A stretch of DNA of 64,000 nucleotides, taken from positions 372,001 through 436,000 of the forward strand of contig NZ_VRZA01000001.1 in assembly GCF_008064665.1 (NCBI RefSeq). Direction: 5' to 3'. Origin of the DNA: Parahaliea maris. Lineage in GTDB: Bacteria; Pseudomonadota; Gammaproteobacteria; Pseudomonadales; Halieaceae. The stretch's first letter is position 1. Each line of letters starts with the position of its first letter. Made by a program: the position numbers and the translations under genes. Positions 37,755 through 46,702 of the stretch are shown piece by piece. A model generated the notes under the pieces. The model did not search any database and was not told the origin of the DNA. It was given only the letters and a program-made list of their open reading frames with translations.

Positions 37755-38474
37755 TTGAACCTGCTGCTGTTCACGGATGGCGATCGCTCGGGTCCGGCTG
37801 AAATCACGGTCAGCGACCAACGCCTGCAACACCTTCGGCAGGTGCACCGCGCCGCCGTGGGTGACAGCGTTCGGGTAGGGGAAATTGACGGCCTGATGGG
37901 CGAGGGACGCATCGTCAGCCTCGACAGCCAGCGCGCCACTATTACCTTCCAGCTGGACTCCCCACCGCCGGCCAAGTTGCCCGTTACCCTGCTGGTCGCC
38001 CTGCCCCGGCCCAAGATGCTGCGCCGCATCCTGCGCTCGGCAGCCGAATTCGGGGTGGAGCAGTTGGTACTGTTCAACAGCTACCGGGTGGAGAAGAGTT
38101 TCTGGCAGACACCGGTGCTGGCAGAAGACACTATGCGTGACTACCTGTTGCAGGGGCTGGAACAGGCCCGCGACACGATCGTCCCAGCCGTCACCCTGGA
38201 ACGACGCTTCAAACCCTTCGTGGAGGACCGCTTGCCGGCCCTGCTGGCGGAACGGCGCGGTTTGCTCGCGCATCCGCTGCCCGGCGCCTCCGCTGCTCCC
38301 ACAGATACGGACACGCCACTGCTGCTGGCCATCGGTCCGGAGGGCGGCTTTATTCCGTACGAAGTAGACATGCTGCAGGCCGCGGGCCTGGAGACCGTGT
38401 CCCTCGGCCCGCGCATCCTGCGGGTAGAAAATGCAGTGACGGCCCTGCTGGGCCGCCTGTTACCGGTGGATTAG
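37755..38474 (+). CDS. rsmE: 16S rRNA m3U1498 methyltransferase
   Basis: RsmE is a SPOUT-family methyltransferase that methylates U1498 of 16S rRNA. The 239-aa protein has an N-terminal PUA-like domain (QRLQHLRQVHRAAVGD), then the knotted methylase domain with AIGPEGGF and SLGPRILRVENAV. It starts at TTG 37755, six bases after rimO. Confidence 0.93.
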   Translation: MNLLLFTDGDRSGPAEITVSDQRLQHLRQVHRAAVGDSVRVGEIDGLMGEGRIVSLDSQRATITFQLDSPPPAKLPVTLLVALPRPKMLRRILRSAAEFGVEQLVLFNSYRVEKSFWQTPVLAEDTMRDYLLQGLEQARDTIVPAVTLERRFKPFVEDRLPALLAERRGLLAHPLPGASAAPTDTDTPLLLAIGPEGGFIPYEVDMLQAAGLETVSLGPRILRVENAVTALLGRLLPVD

Positions 38475-38481
38475 CGGGTTG

Positions 38482-40962
38482 CTAGAAACGGTACTGCAAC
38501 TCGGCGCCGTACATCCTCGGCGGCGCGTAGGCCTGGCCACCAACACCCTCTGACTCCACAAGGGCCGTGCCGCCCACGAGGTATTCCTCGTCCGTCAGGT
38601 TGGTTCCGTAGAGTGAGCCGACCCAGCGCTCGCTGGGCGAGATCCAGGTCAGCCGCGCACTGAGCTCGAACTGTTCGTCCTCGAACCAATAGCCCACCTG
38701 GCAGCTGCTGGAGTCAAAGCAGAAGTCCATGTCCATCTTCCAGCTGGCCTGGACCCGCGGCATGAAGGTCCCTAGCGAGGTATCCAGCGTGTATTGCGCC
38801 GCCAGCAAGTAGGTCTGTTCCGCCAGCCGCGGCAGGTTCTCGTCGGAGCGGTCGTTGGGGCAGGCGTCCACCAACACCAGGGTCAGGTTGGTGCGGGTAC
38901 AACCAGGGCCGGGCGCCATGGTGGGGTCAGCCGTCAGGATCTGGATATCGTCGAACTCCTCGATATCCCCATCGGCCAGGGTCATATTGAAGCTTAACAC
39001 CAGGTTGTCGGTGGCCAGCCAGGTGGTCTCCAGCTCGACACCCTCAATACTCGATTTGGCGGCATTGATGGTGGCACCCGAAGGCGAGTTGGTTTCCGGA
39101 TTGATCACCAGGGTGGTGAGCTGGCGGTTGACGTAGTCGGAGGAGAACAGGGCGCCGTTGATCCGCAGGCGACGCTGGGCCAGGTCCAGCTTGAAGCCGA
39201 GCTCCCAGTTTTCCACTTCCTCCGGTTCGAACTCCTCGAGGTCACCGGTCGGAGCCTCTGACAGCCCGCCGGAGAGGAAGCCCTCGCTGTAAGTCAGGTA
39301 GATGCTGCCCTGGTCGATCCAGCCGAACTCGTCGATGAGATACTGGAGACTGGCCATGGGGGAGACATCGTTGTTGTCGGACTCATCGCGAGCGATGTCG
39401 TTCTCGACAAAAGCAAAGTTCGGGTTGAATTCATACCCCGGACGCTGCACGACGTAGAGCCCTCCGGACAGGGGAATGACCGGACCGCCATTGGCGTCGA
39501 GGGTAGAGGGGTCGGGCAGGTAATTCACCCGTTCCAGTTCGCGGCTCTCGTCGGTGTAGCGCAGGCCGATCGTACCCCGCCAGTTGTCACTAAACTCCCA
39601 TTCCAGCTGGGCGAATGCCGCCACCGCGTCATTGTCCGCCGCCAGGGTTGACGCCGTGGTACTGAAGAAAATGAGGTTGGGGGCTATCGCCGGATCAAAG
39701 GGACCGAGGTAATTGGTATTGATCCGCCCGGACGTTTCCTCCTGGAACCAGTAGACCCCGGTCACATACTGAAGGCGATCGTCGAAGGCACTGCCCACCA
39801 GTTGCAATTCCTGGCTGTACTGGTCTGATTCAGACGGATGATTGAAGCTGGGGTGCACGGTGTTAGTGCGATGCAGGAAAGGTACGCCAATACTGTCGAG
39901 GTCATCGTTCTGGGTGGCCTCGGTGCCGCGCCAGGCAGTGATGCTCTTCAGGCTCAGATCGTCATTGATCGCCCATTCGGCAGTAAGCGAGGCACCCTGG
40001 TTCTCGGAATAGTAATCACCGCCGAGATCGGAGATCACCGTATTGGCGTCCCCCGCTGCGCGGGCCTCGGCACAATGCTCATCGACGCTCCTGCCGGTGG
40101 CGGGCACGATTGCGATGGCATCGAAAATTGCCGCCTGCCACCCCACCACCTCGGGCACCGGCATACACTTCTGCGGCCGCATGGTCTGGTCGGTCTCGGC
40201 CCAGTTCACATTCAGGTCCAGGGTAAGATCGTCGGTGGCCACCCAGCGGGTCTGCCAGATCAGGCTCTGGCGGTCCTCGTCCATATAGTCCTCACCGTCG
40301 AAGACATTATCGATATAGCCATCGCGACTGCGGCTCACGCCGGACAGGCGGGTCCACAGGTTATCGGTCAGCGGGGCATTCACCACGAAATCGGCGTCCA
40401 GGCGGTCGTAGTTGCCAATCCGGAAGCCCACCGAGCCCTCGAATTCATCGGTGGGGCGATTGGTGGTAAACACCAGAGCTCCACCGGTCGTGTTCTTGCC
40501 AAACAGGGTACCCTGGGGGCCGCGCAGCACCTGCACAGACTGGATGTCATTGAGATCCAGCAGGGCACCGTCCGGTCGGCTGACGTAGACGTCGTCGATG
40601 TAAATCCCCACCCCGGAATCGATATTGGCACCGGAGTTGCGCTGGCCCACGCCGCGAATATAAACGTTTGCCAGGGGCGCGTTACCATTGGCGCTGGCCA
40701 CATCGATACTCGGGGCCACCTGGTTCAGGTCTGACAGATTGCGCACGCCAGCTTCGCGCAGCGCTGACGCATCCAGGGCGGTAACCGCCACCGGCGTCTC
40801 CTGCAGGCTCTCAGCCCGCCGCCTGGCGGTAACGACCACTTCCTCCAGCACCAGGCTTTCAGCCATCGCCGGCGAGATCTGAAACGGGGAGAGCGCGGAG
40901 GCGACCGCCGCTGTCATAAGAACTGGACGGAAACCCTTCCGGGAAGGAAAAAACACTGGCAT
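38482..40962 (-). CDS. TonB-dependent outer-membrane receptor
   Basis: This 826-aa receptor imports an unknown substrate across the outer membrane with TonB energy. A signal peptide (residues 1-35, ending PAMA) is followed by a TonB box-like LEEVVVTARR and a plug domain containing YIRGVGQRN and VLRGPQGTLFGKNTTGG. The beta-barrel ends in a C-terminal aromatic residue (LQYRF). It resembles the iron/xenobiotic-type receptors frequent in sphingomonads and marine gammaproteobacteria. The ATG at 40962 has GAGGTG upstream; longer in-frame starts are less convincing. Neighbouring PhoD is divergent. Confidence 0.9.
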   Translation of the reverse strand: MPVFFPSRKGFRPVLMTAAVASALSPFQISPAMAESLVLEEVVVTARRRAESLQETPVAVTALDASALREAGVRNLSDLNQVAPSIDVASANGNAPLANVYIRGVGQRNSGANIDSGVGIYIDDVYVSRPDGALLDLNDIQSVQVLRGPQGTLFGKNTTGGALVFTTNRPTDEFEGSVGFRIGNYDRLDADFVVNAPLTDNLWTRLSGVSRSRDGYIDNVFDGEDYMDEDRQSLIWQTRWVATDDLTLDLNVNWAETDQTMRPQKCMPVPEVVGWQAAIFDAIAIVPATGRSVDEHCAEARAAGDANTVISDLGGDYYSENQGASLTAEWAINDDLSLKSITAWRGTEATQNDDLDSIGVPFLHRTNTVHPSFNHPSESDQYSQELQLVGSAFDDRLQYVTGVYWFQEETSGRINTNYLGPFDPAIAPNLIFFSTTASTLAADNDAVAAFAQLEWEFSDNWRGTIGLRYTDESRELERVNYLPDPSTLDANGGPVIPLSGGLYVVQRPGYEFNPNFAFVENDIARDESDNNDVSPMASLQYLIDEFGWIDQGSIYLTYSEGFLSGGLSEAPTGDLEEFEPEEVENWELGFKLDLAQRRLRINGALFSSDYVNRQLTTLVINPETNSPSGATINAAKSSIEGVELETTWLATDNLVLSFNMTLADGDIEEFDDIQILTADPTMAPGPGCTRTNLTLVLVDACPNDRSDENLPRLAEQTYLLAAQYTLDTSLGTFMPRVQASWKMDMDFCFDSSSCQVGYWFEDEQFELSARLTWISPSERWVGSLYGTNLTDEEYLVGGTALVESEGVGGQAYAPPRMYGAELQYRF

Positions 40963-40994
40963 TACACACCTCGACATTATCGTTATAGTTGCGC

Positions 40995-41027
40995 GTGGCG
41001 GTATCAGGGCAAAGCCTGTATCGCCAC
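40995..41027. promoter_or_regulatory. Inverted repeat in the TonB-receptor leader
   Basis: GTGGCG...TATCAGG and CCTG..TATCGCCAC form an imperfect 13-bp inverted repeat (40995-41007 with 41015-41027). It lies about 35-65 bases upstream of the receptor start in the 293-bp gap shared with phoD. It may be an operator overlapping the promoter or an mRNA structure. No Fur-box-like A/T palindrome was seen. The rest of the gap holds no gene. Confidence 0.35.
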
Positions 41028-41255
41028 TACGGGTACTTGCCTGCGGCACCATTAGAACCAGTTTCCGCTGCTGCAACAAGGCGCAGATGACGGACCACCG
41101 GCACAACGGCAAGCCGCGTTCCCGCAATCGCACCGAGTAGTTCAACTATCAGAACTGGAAAAATTCCTGAGGTCTGTGACCTGCACACTTAACCGGGGTG
41201 TGCGCATGCCGCCATTGCGGCTAGAGTAGCCCCTCGTCTACCGGGGAACCCTGCC

Positions 41256-43262
41256 ATGAAGCTGTCACGTCGCGAACTCCTGACCCTGATCTCCAGCGGA
41301 ACCTTCCTGCTCAGTGTCGGAGAGCTGTCATCCGCGTCCCCCGCCAGTGCTGCAGTTCCCACCCCAGCCCTGGACTTTCCCCAGGGTGTCGCGTCGGGTG
41401 ACCCGGGTAGTGGCAGCGTTGTGCTGTGGACCAGGGCGGTGCCCGAGGACGGCGCCAGCCAGTGTGGCGTCACCCTGGAAATCAGCGAAGGGGAGGACTT
41501 CGCAAACCTGCTGGTCAGCAGGCAGCTATCCGTGCACGCTGACAACGACTACACACTGCGGGCCTGGATAGAAGGTCTGGCAGCGGATCGCTGGTACTTC
41601 TACCGCTTCCGCGGCGCGGGTGACACGGTGTCCCGCAGCGGGCGCACCCGCACTGCACCAACGGCGGACCAGGCCCGCGATTTCCGTCTGGCCTTCGTCA
41701 GCTGCCAGAATTACGAGCAGGCCTTTTACGGGGGCTGGGCGCGCATGCTCGAGGACGATCTCAGCGCCGCACCTGGCGAAGGCATTGACGCCGTACTGCA
41801 TCTGGGCGACTTCATTTACGAACGCAGCTGGCACACCCGCCAGGATGGCAGCGCACCTTCGCGGGTACTGCCCGCCTTCCCCGACGGCCATGACGGGCCT
41901 GAAAATCGCTACGCGGTCAGCCTGGCGGACTATCGTCACCTGTACCGAACCTATCTTTCCGACCCGCACCTGCAGGCAGCGCGCGCCCGCTGGCCCTTTA
42001 TCTGTACCTGGGACGACCACGAATTCAGCGACGACAATTTCCAGAGTTACAGCCAGTACACCCGGGAGCCAAAACTGGAGGCACGGCGCAAGCTCGATGC
42101 CAATCGCGCCTGGTTCGAATTCATCCCCTGCGCGCTCGACGAGTTACAGGGGCAGGACGCCCACGGCCTGCAGCCCGCTACACTTAGCGGCGACCCCGAA
42201 AGCGACAACCGCAACGCCCGCGACAGTTTGTGCATCTACCGCCGGCTGCGCTGGGGGACACTGGTGGACCTGTTCCTGACCGACGCACGCAGCTACCGCA
42301 CGCCACCCTGCCTCGAGGATGGCATGGCCGAATCCCTGGGCCTGCCCATGAACAGTGTCGAGTTGGTCGACATGGCCGACAGTGGCCGCGAGTACAATAA
42401 CGGCCAGCCACCGGCGACCCTGCCCTGGGGAGATGGCACTACGCCGAACCCCTGGCGCGAGCGCGCACCCGGCACCTGCCTCGGGACTACCCAGCGCGAC
42501 TGGTTGGTGAAGGGTATGACAGGGTCCGGGGCCACCTGGAAACTGTGGGCCAACCCCCTGCCCCTGTTGCCCCTGCGCCTCGACCTTTCCAGCATTCCCT
42601 TCGCCGGCTACGAAGACTGCATCTTCAATATCGATGCCTGGCATGGGTATCCCCACGAATACCGACACATCATGAGCCAGCTGCAGCACGCCGGCACCGC
42701 AGGGGTGGTCTCCCTTTCCGGCGATCACCATATGCACGGCGCCGCCCAGGCCCTGGTGAACCCCGGGGACCCGGCGAGCCCGGCGGTGGCCCTGGACTTC
42801 AACTGTGCGGGCATCAGCTCCTCTCCGCTATTCGACAACGTGAGCGCAATCGCCGGCGAAGACCACCCGGACTTTGCCGCACTGGTCAGCGCCGAACACG
42901 ATGGCAGGCAATACCCCAACTGGAACATGACCCTGCAGGACGGTGTACTCGCCGCCTTCGCCTTCCAGAAAGTCGGCAGCGGGCGTCTCTCGCGCTGGCT
43001 TGGCAGCAACCCGGCCAACCCCGGGCTGTGCTTTGCCGACAGTACCGCCAATGGCTACGGCCTGGCCCATTTCAGCGCAGGCGGACTCAGCGTCGAACTG
43101 GTGGCCATCGAGCAACTGCGCAAACCTTTCGAGCAGGCCCCCGGCACCGCCTACCGCGCACGATTCAAGGTTCCCGCCTGGCGTGCCGGAGAACAGGCCC
43201 CGCGGCCGCAGCCCGGGTTCCAGGGTCAGGCGCCCTTTCCCTTTTCCCTGACAAGCGGGTAA
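41256..43262 (+). CDS. PhoD-family alkaline phosphatase, Tat-exported
   Basis: PhoD enzymes are secreted phosphodiesterases/phosphomonoesterases that release phosphate from organic esters. The 668-aa protein has a Tat signal (SRRELL in residues 4-9). An Ig-like N-terminal domain (DFPQGVASGDPGSGSVVLWTR) and the metallophosphatase domain with HLGDFIYE and WDDHEFSDDN follow. A later GDHHMHG is the conserved metal-binding His cluster. Family members bind Ca and Fe. It is longer than average because of several insertions. Confidence 0.92.
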   Translation: MKLSRRELLTLISSGTFLLSVGELSSASPASAAVPTPALDFPQGVASGDPGSGSVVLWTRAVPEDGASQCGVTLEISEGEDFANLLVSRQLSVHADNDYTLRAWIEGLAADRWYFYRFRGAGDTVSRSGRTRTAPTADQARDFRLAFVSCQNYEQAFYGGWARMLEDDLSAAPGEGIDAVLHLGDFIYERSWHTRQDGSAPSRVLPAFPDGHDGPENRYAVSLADYRHLYRTYLSDPHLQAARARWPFICTWDDHEFSDDNFQSYSQYTREPKLEARRKLDANRAWFEFIPCALDELQGQDAHGLQPATLSGDPESDNRNARDSLCIYRRLRWGTLVDLFLTDARSYRTPPCLEDGMAESLGLPMNSVELVDMADSGREYNNGQPPATLPWGDGTTPNPWRERAPGTCLGTTQRDWLVKGMTGSGATWKLWANPLPLLPLRLDLSSIPFAGYEDCIFNIDAWHGYPHEYRHIMSQLQHAGTAGVVSLSGDHHMHGAAQALVNPGDPASPAVALDFNCAGISSSPLFDNVSAIAGEDHPDFAALVSAEHDGRQYPNWNMTLQDGVLAAFAFQKVGSGRLSRWLGSNPANPGLCFADSTANGYGLAHFSAGGLSVELVAIEQLRKPFEQAPGTAYRARFKVPAWRAGEQAPRPQPGFQGQAPFPFSLTSG

Positions 43263-43348
43263 GCTGGTTTCAAGAAATTGAGTAAAAGGCTTCATGCAGA
43301 TGTCACATAGAGGTGGCAATCTGAAGCGGTAAAGAACAAGGAACGACC

Positions 43349-43537
43349 ATGAACACGACCACCAGTAATTTCAACGCCAGTGAACTGTGCAGCCGCAAGC
43401 TGTGGCAGCTGGTCAGCGATGACGACAGCATCAGCGACAGCGAGTTGCAACAGGCCGTGCGCGAGCTCGCCGCGCGCCGTCACTACCTGCAGGAACTGCA
43501 GAACCTCAAGGCGCTGGAGAAACTGGGGCCCAACTAA
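43349..43537 (+). CDS. Small 62-aa helical protein
   Basis: This short protein (MNTTTSNFNASELCSRKLWQ opening) is predicted almost wholly helical, with a conserved-looking pattern SELQQAVRELAARRHYLQELQNL. It has an AAGGAACG ribosome site at suitable spacing and starts 14 bases ahead of the VWA gene, after which the next two genes run in the same direction. No family was recognised. A Pho-box-like sequence lies about 45 bases upstream. Confidence 0.65.
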   Translation: MNTTTSNFNASELCSRKLWQLVSDDDSISDSELQQAVRELAARRHYLQELQNLKALEKLGPN

Positions 43538-43551
43538 GCCAGCTCCAGCGC

Positions 43552-44238
43552 ATGGCCCGCCCCCCCTCACGCAAAGCCAATTCCACCGAGATCGCCCGCT
43601 TCCTGGGCACCAGTCGTGCCATCAGCACGGTGGCCCAGCAGCGTGCGCGCCTGATCTTCGCCATAGACGCCACCGCCAGCCGCCAACCCACCTGGGACCG
43701 CGCCAGCCACTTGCAGCAGGACATGTTCCGCACTGGCACCGGCGCCACCAACCTGTCGCTGCAACTGTGCTATTACCGCGGATTCCACGATTTTTTTGCC
43801 AGTGACTGGCTGGGCGACGGCACCGCGCTGGCGTCGCTGATGGAGCGGGTCGCCTGTGAGGGTGGCCAAACCCAGATCGGCCGCTTGCTGCGCCACGCCC
43901 TGCAACAACACCGGGAGCTCCCCCTGCGCGCAATGGTGTTCATTGGCGACGCCATGGAGGAAAGTCCCGACACCCTGTGCCAGCTGGCCGGCGAATGCGG
44001 CATGCGCAAGCTCCCCCTGTTCCTGTTCCAGGAGGGCGACCAATACGACGTCCGGCAGTGCTTCCAGCAGATGGCAAAGCTCTCCGGTGGCGCCTGGGCG
44101 CGCTTTGACAGCAGCAGCGCACAGCGCCTGGCAGAGCTGCTCGGCGCCGTGGCACGCTTTGCCAGCGGGGGTCGGGCGGCACTGGAGAACAACCCTACCG
44201 AGGGTGCTAAACTGCTGCTTCAGCAACTCAAGCCCTGA
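43552..44238 (+). CDS. VWA-domain protein
   Basis: This 228-aa von Willebrand A-like domain has a MIDAS-type motif AIDATAS (D39, T41, S43) and a second Asp in FIGDAMEES. The N-terminal 30 residues are basic and polar. Such domains bind divalent cations and mediate protein-protein contacts, often with AAA ATPases or TerY-type stress proteins. No export signal is seen. It sits 7 bases before a J-domain membrane gene, so they are probably co-transcribed. Confidence 0.78.
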   Translation: MARPPSRKANSTEIARFLGTSRAISTVAQQRARLIFAIDATASRQPTWDRASHLQQDMFRTGTGATNLSLQLCYYRGFHDFFASDWLGDGTALASLMERVACEGGQTQIGRLLRHALQQHRELPLRAMVFIGDAMEESPDTLCQLAGECGMRKLPLFLFQEGDQYDVRQCFQQMAKLSGGAWARFDSSSAQRLAELLGAVARFASGGRAALENNPTEGAKLLLQQLKP

Positions 44239-44245
44239 GGAAACA

Positions 44246-44956
44246 GTGCCCCGTCTCATCCTGCTGCTGGCGATTGCCGCCGTTGTCTACATTCTCTACC
44301 AGCGCGCCCGTCGCCAACCCCCCCACAAACGCCGGGCGGAGTACATCAAGCTCGGCGTGATCGTCGCGGTCATCGTGGTGATCGGCCTCACGGTCACCGG
44401 CCGCATGCACTGGATAGGCGCGGCGCTGACCGGCCTGCTGGTGGCATTCCGGCAGCTGGCACCCATCCTGGTGCGCCTGTTTCCCATGCTCTCTTCCCTG
44501 CGTTCGCAGGCCGGTGCCCAGCAGCAGTCTACGGTGGAAACCGCCTGCCTGCGGGTGCACATGGATCACAGCAGCGGCAAGCTCAGCGGCGAGGTGCTCA
44601 GCGGACCCTACAAGGACTGGTTCCTGGACGAGATGGACCGCGCCCAACTCGACGAACTCATGCAGTACTGCCAGCGGGAAGACAGTGACTCGGCCCAGTT
44701 GCTCGCGGGCTACATGGAACAACGCTTTCCCGGCGCCGGCAGCAGCGAGCAGCCAGGCGCCGACACCCGCACGGCCAGCCCCGGCGGTATGACCCGCAAG
44801 GAGGCCCTGGCCATTCTGGGCCTTGGGGACGATGCCAGCGACGAGGACATCACCGCCGCCCACCGCAGCCTGATCCAGAAATTGCACCCGGACCGCGGCG
44901 GCAGTGATTACCTTGCGGCGCGGATCAACGAGGCCAAGGACTTCCTGCTCGGCTGA
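44246..44956 (+). CDS. Membrane-anchored J-domain protein
   Basis: This 236-aa protein has N-terminal hydrophobic segments (about residues 3-19, 35-51 and 56-75). A middle domain (about 95-160) follows, and a C-terminal J-domain (about 182-236) with the HPD motif at 214-216 (KLHPDRGGS). That motif stimulates Hsp70/DnaK ATPase. The arrangement with a membrane anchor and C-terminal J-domain recalls Tim14/DjlA-like chaperones. GTG at 44246 follows a GAGGAAAC ribosome site. The frame is open upstream in shadow of the VWA gene. Confidence 0.8.
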   Translation: MPRLILLLAIAAVVYILYQRARRQPPHKRRAEYIKLGVIVAVIVVIGLTVTGRMHWIGAALTGLLVAFRQLAPILVRLFPMLSSLRSQAGAQQQSTVETACLRVHMDHSSGKLSGEVLSGPYKDWFLDEMDRAQLDELMQYCQREDSDSAQLLAGYMEQRFPGAGSSEQPGADTRTASPGGMTRKEALAILGLGDDASDEDITAAHRSLIQKLHPDRGGSDYLAARINEAKDFLLG

Positions 44957-45013
44957 CAAGGCCGTACACTGCGCAACGAATTCTGCAATAGATAGAGAGT
45001 CGATTCAGGCACC

Positions 45014-45352
45014 ATGAACGAGGTATTTGTCATCCGCAACCAGCTCGGCCACTACTGGGGCAAGTCAAAGGCCTGGGTAGACGGCCGCGACCCGCGCGCG
45101 GTCATGCGGGTTAAGCACCAGGACGAGGGAATCAACACCCTGTTCGAGCTCAGCGCGAAGGATGTGGAACTGCGCGGTGAAGTCCTGGCTGCCGAACTCG
45201 GCCCCAGGAACGAACCCGTGCTGGAAGTCAGCGATATTCCCCTGCCCACGCCCCCCGAAGCCGCTATCGACAACGACAGCGACACCGACACCGACACCGG
45301 GACGCCTTCCGACGTTGAGACCGGGTCCACAACAGCTGAACAGGGCGCTTGA
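45014..45352 (+). CDS. Hypothetical 112-aa protein
   Basis: The N-terminal 70 residues form a compact alpha/beta-like unit (FVIRNQLGHYWGKSKAWVDG). The tail is low-complexity, rich in Asp, Thr and Ser with Asp-Thr repeats. No family was recognised. The last bases carry the -35 part of the htpX heat-shock promoter. It follows the J-domain gene by 57 bases. Confidence 0.7.
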   Translation: MNEVFVIRNQLGHYWGKSKAWVDGRDPRAVMRVKHQDEGINTLFELSAKDVELRGEVLAAELGPRNEPVLEVSDIPLPTPPEAAIDNDSDTDTDTGTPSDVETGSTTAEQGA

Positions 45353-45376
45353 AAAAGGCGCCGACTGGCACCATAG
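45348..45376 (+). promoter_or_regulatory. Sigma-32-like promoter of htpX
   Basis: CTTGAAA (45348-45354) matches the sigma-32 -35 consensus exactly. CACCATAG (45369-45376) is close to CCCCATNT, with a 14-base spacer. The 5' leader to the htpX ATG is about 65 bases. HtpX is a known heat-shock member in E. coli, which supports the match. Confidence 0.55.
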
Positions 45377-45448
45377 ATACAGGCGAACGGCGGTGCACAT
45401 GCGCCGTCGGACAGCTATCTGACTGAGACGCCAACCCAAGGGCACACC

Positions 45449-46327
45449 ATGAGAGTTCTGCTATTCCTGGCCACCAACATCGCCGTGATGGTGCTGGTCA
45501 GCATTGTCTTCAACCTGCTCGGGCTCCAGGGCATCCTCGCCGCCAACGGCGTCGACCTGAACCTGGGCGCGCTGCTGGTCATGTGCGGTGTCTTCGGCTT
45601 TGGCGGCTCGTTTATTTCCCTGCTGCTGTCAAAGTGGATGGCCAAGCGCGGCACCGGCACCCAGATCATCGAGCAACCCCGTACCCGCGAGGAACAGTGG
45701 CTGGTGGACACCGTCGCCGAACTGGCGAAAGAGGCCGGGGTGGGCATGCCGGAAGTCGGTATTTTCCCCTCCCAGGCGGCCAACGCCTTCGCCACCGGCT
45801 GGAACCGCAACGCCGCCCTGGTGGCGGTCAGTGCCGGCCTGCTGCAGCGCTTTAGCCCGCAGGAAGTACGGGCCGTACTGGCCCACGAGATCGGCCACGT
45901 GGCCAATGGCGACATGGTCACGCTGACGCTGATCCAGGGCGTGGTGAATACTTTTGTGATGTTCTTCGCCCGCATTATCGGCCACACGGTGGACCGGGTG
46001 GTGTTCAAGACCGAGCGCGGCTATGGTCTGGGCTATTACGCGGTCACCATCGTCGCGGAACTGGTGCTGGGTATTCTGGCCAGCATGATCGTGTTCTGGT
46101 TCTCCCGCTGGCGCGAGTACCGCGCCGATGCAGCGGGCGCCAGCCTCGCCGGCAACGGCGCGATGATCGCCGCCCTCCAGCGCCTGCGCGCGGAACAGGG
46201 CCTGCCCCAGGATATGCCCGGCGAACTCACTGCCTTTGGTATCAGCGAGCAGTTGAAAGAAGGCATCGGCGGGCTGTTCCGCTCGCACCCGCCGCTGGAG
46301 GATCGGATTCGGGCGCTGGGGGGTTGA
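45449..46327 (+). CDS. htpX: Membrane metalloprotease HtpX
   Basis: HtpX is an inner-membrane M48 zinc protease that removes damaged membrane proteins together with FtsH. The 292-aa protein has the usual length, two N-terminal transmembrane helices, the zinc motif [10 protein letters not shown] and later [13 protein letters not shown], which supplies the third zinc ligand. Two more helices lie between them. A sigma-32-like promoter precedes it. Confidence 0.97.
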   Translation: MRVLLFLATNIAVMVLVSIVFNLLGLQGILAANGVDLNLGALLVMCGVFGFGGSFISLLLSKWMAKRGTGTQIIEQPRTREEQWLVDTVAELAKEAGVGMPEVGIFPSQAANAFATGWNRNAALVAVSAGLLQRFSPQEVRAVLAHEIGHVANGDMVTLTLIQGVVNTFVMFFARIIGHTVDRVVFKTERGYGLGYYAVTIVAELVLGILASMIVFWFSRWREYRADAAGASLAGNGAMIAALQRLRAEQGLPQDMPGELTAFGISEQLKEGIGGLFRSHPPLEDRIRALGG

Positions 46328-46430
46328 GCGAGAACTGGGGCAATGCGTACACGATCAGCAAACCCACGTTCTGAATTGCCGTAACTGCGAGTCATCAAGA
46401 AAGCGACAGCTTGAACCCGCACGCACGCCA

Positions 46431-46520
46431 CCCGGAGCCCTTCCGGGACACGCCGTGAACCCATCCATGGGGGCTCCTCAGCGGCATCCATGCCGCTGAA
46501 GGTCCCGGAAGGGCTCCGGG
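46431..46520. repeat. Dispersed inverted-repeat element, copy B
   Basis: Perfect 19-bp outer arms at 46431-46449 and 46502-46520 enclose ACACGCCGTGAACC and TCCATGGGGGCTCC. An inner perfect hairpin (CAGCGGCAT-CC-ATGCCGCTG, 46479-46498) follows. The core repeats copy A and the complement of copy C. Confidence 0.8.
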
Positions 46521-46612
46521 CGCCGCACGCGCTCTCTCGCAGGTAGCATCAAGCTCTGAACTTCGAATCTAAAGAACCTGATACACGTGCCGGAGCAGGG
46601 TGCGAGCTGGGG

Positions 46613-46702
46613 GTGCGCCTCTCCGGACCTTCAGCGGCCAGGGATGGCCGCTGAGGAGCGCGCCATGGACGGCATGCTTTTAGCGTGTCCGGAGAGGTGC
46701 AC
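46613..46702. repeat. Dispersed inverted-repeat element, copy C (opposite orientation)
   Basis: Arms at 46613-46628 and 46687-46702 pair with one mismatch. An inner perfect hairpin lies at 46632-46653 (CAGCGGCCA-GGGA-TGGCCGCTG). Read on the minus strand it gives CCGGACACGC, TCCATGG and GCTCCTCAGCGGCC, i.e. the same core as copy B with substitutions. Confidence 0.75.

Noticed and set aside
36348-38273. 641-aa minus-strand open frame over rimO and rsmE
   Set aside because: The plus-strand frames hold the radical-SAM CxxxCxxC motif and the SPOUT signature; this is a shadow.
41174-41180. CTGTGAC half Pho-box upstream of phoD
   Set aside because: No second half-site at 11-bp spacing, so too weak to list as a regulatory site.
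46036-46491. 151-aa minus-strand open frame over the end of htpX and repeat copy B
   Set aside because: It opens inside the repeat and continues antisense to htpX; no domain and no ribosome site.
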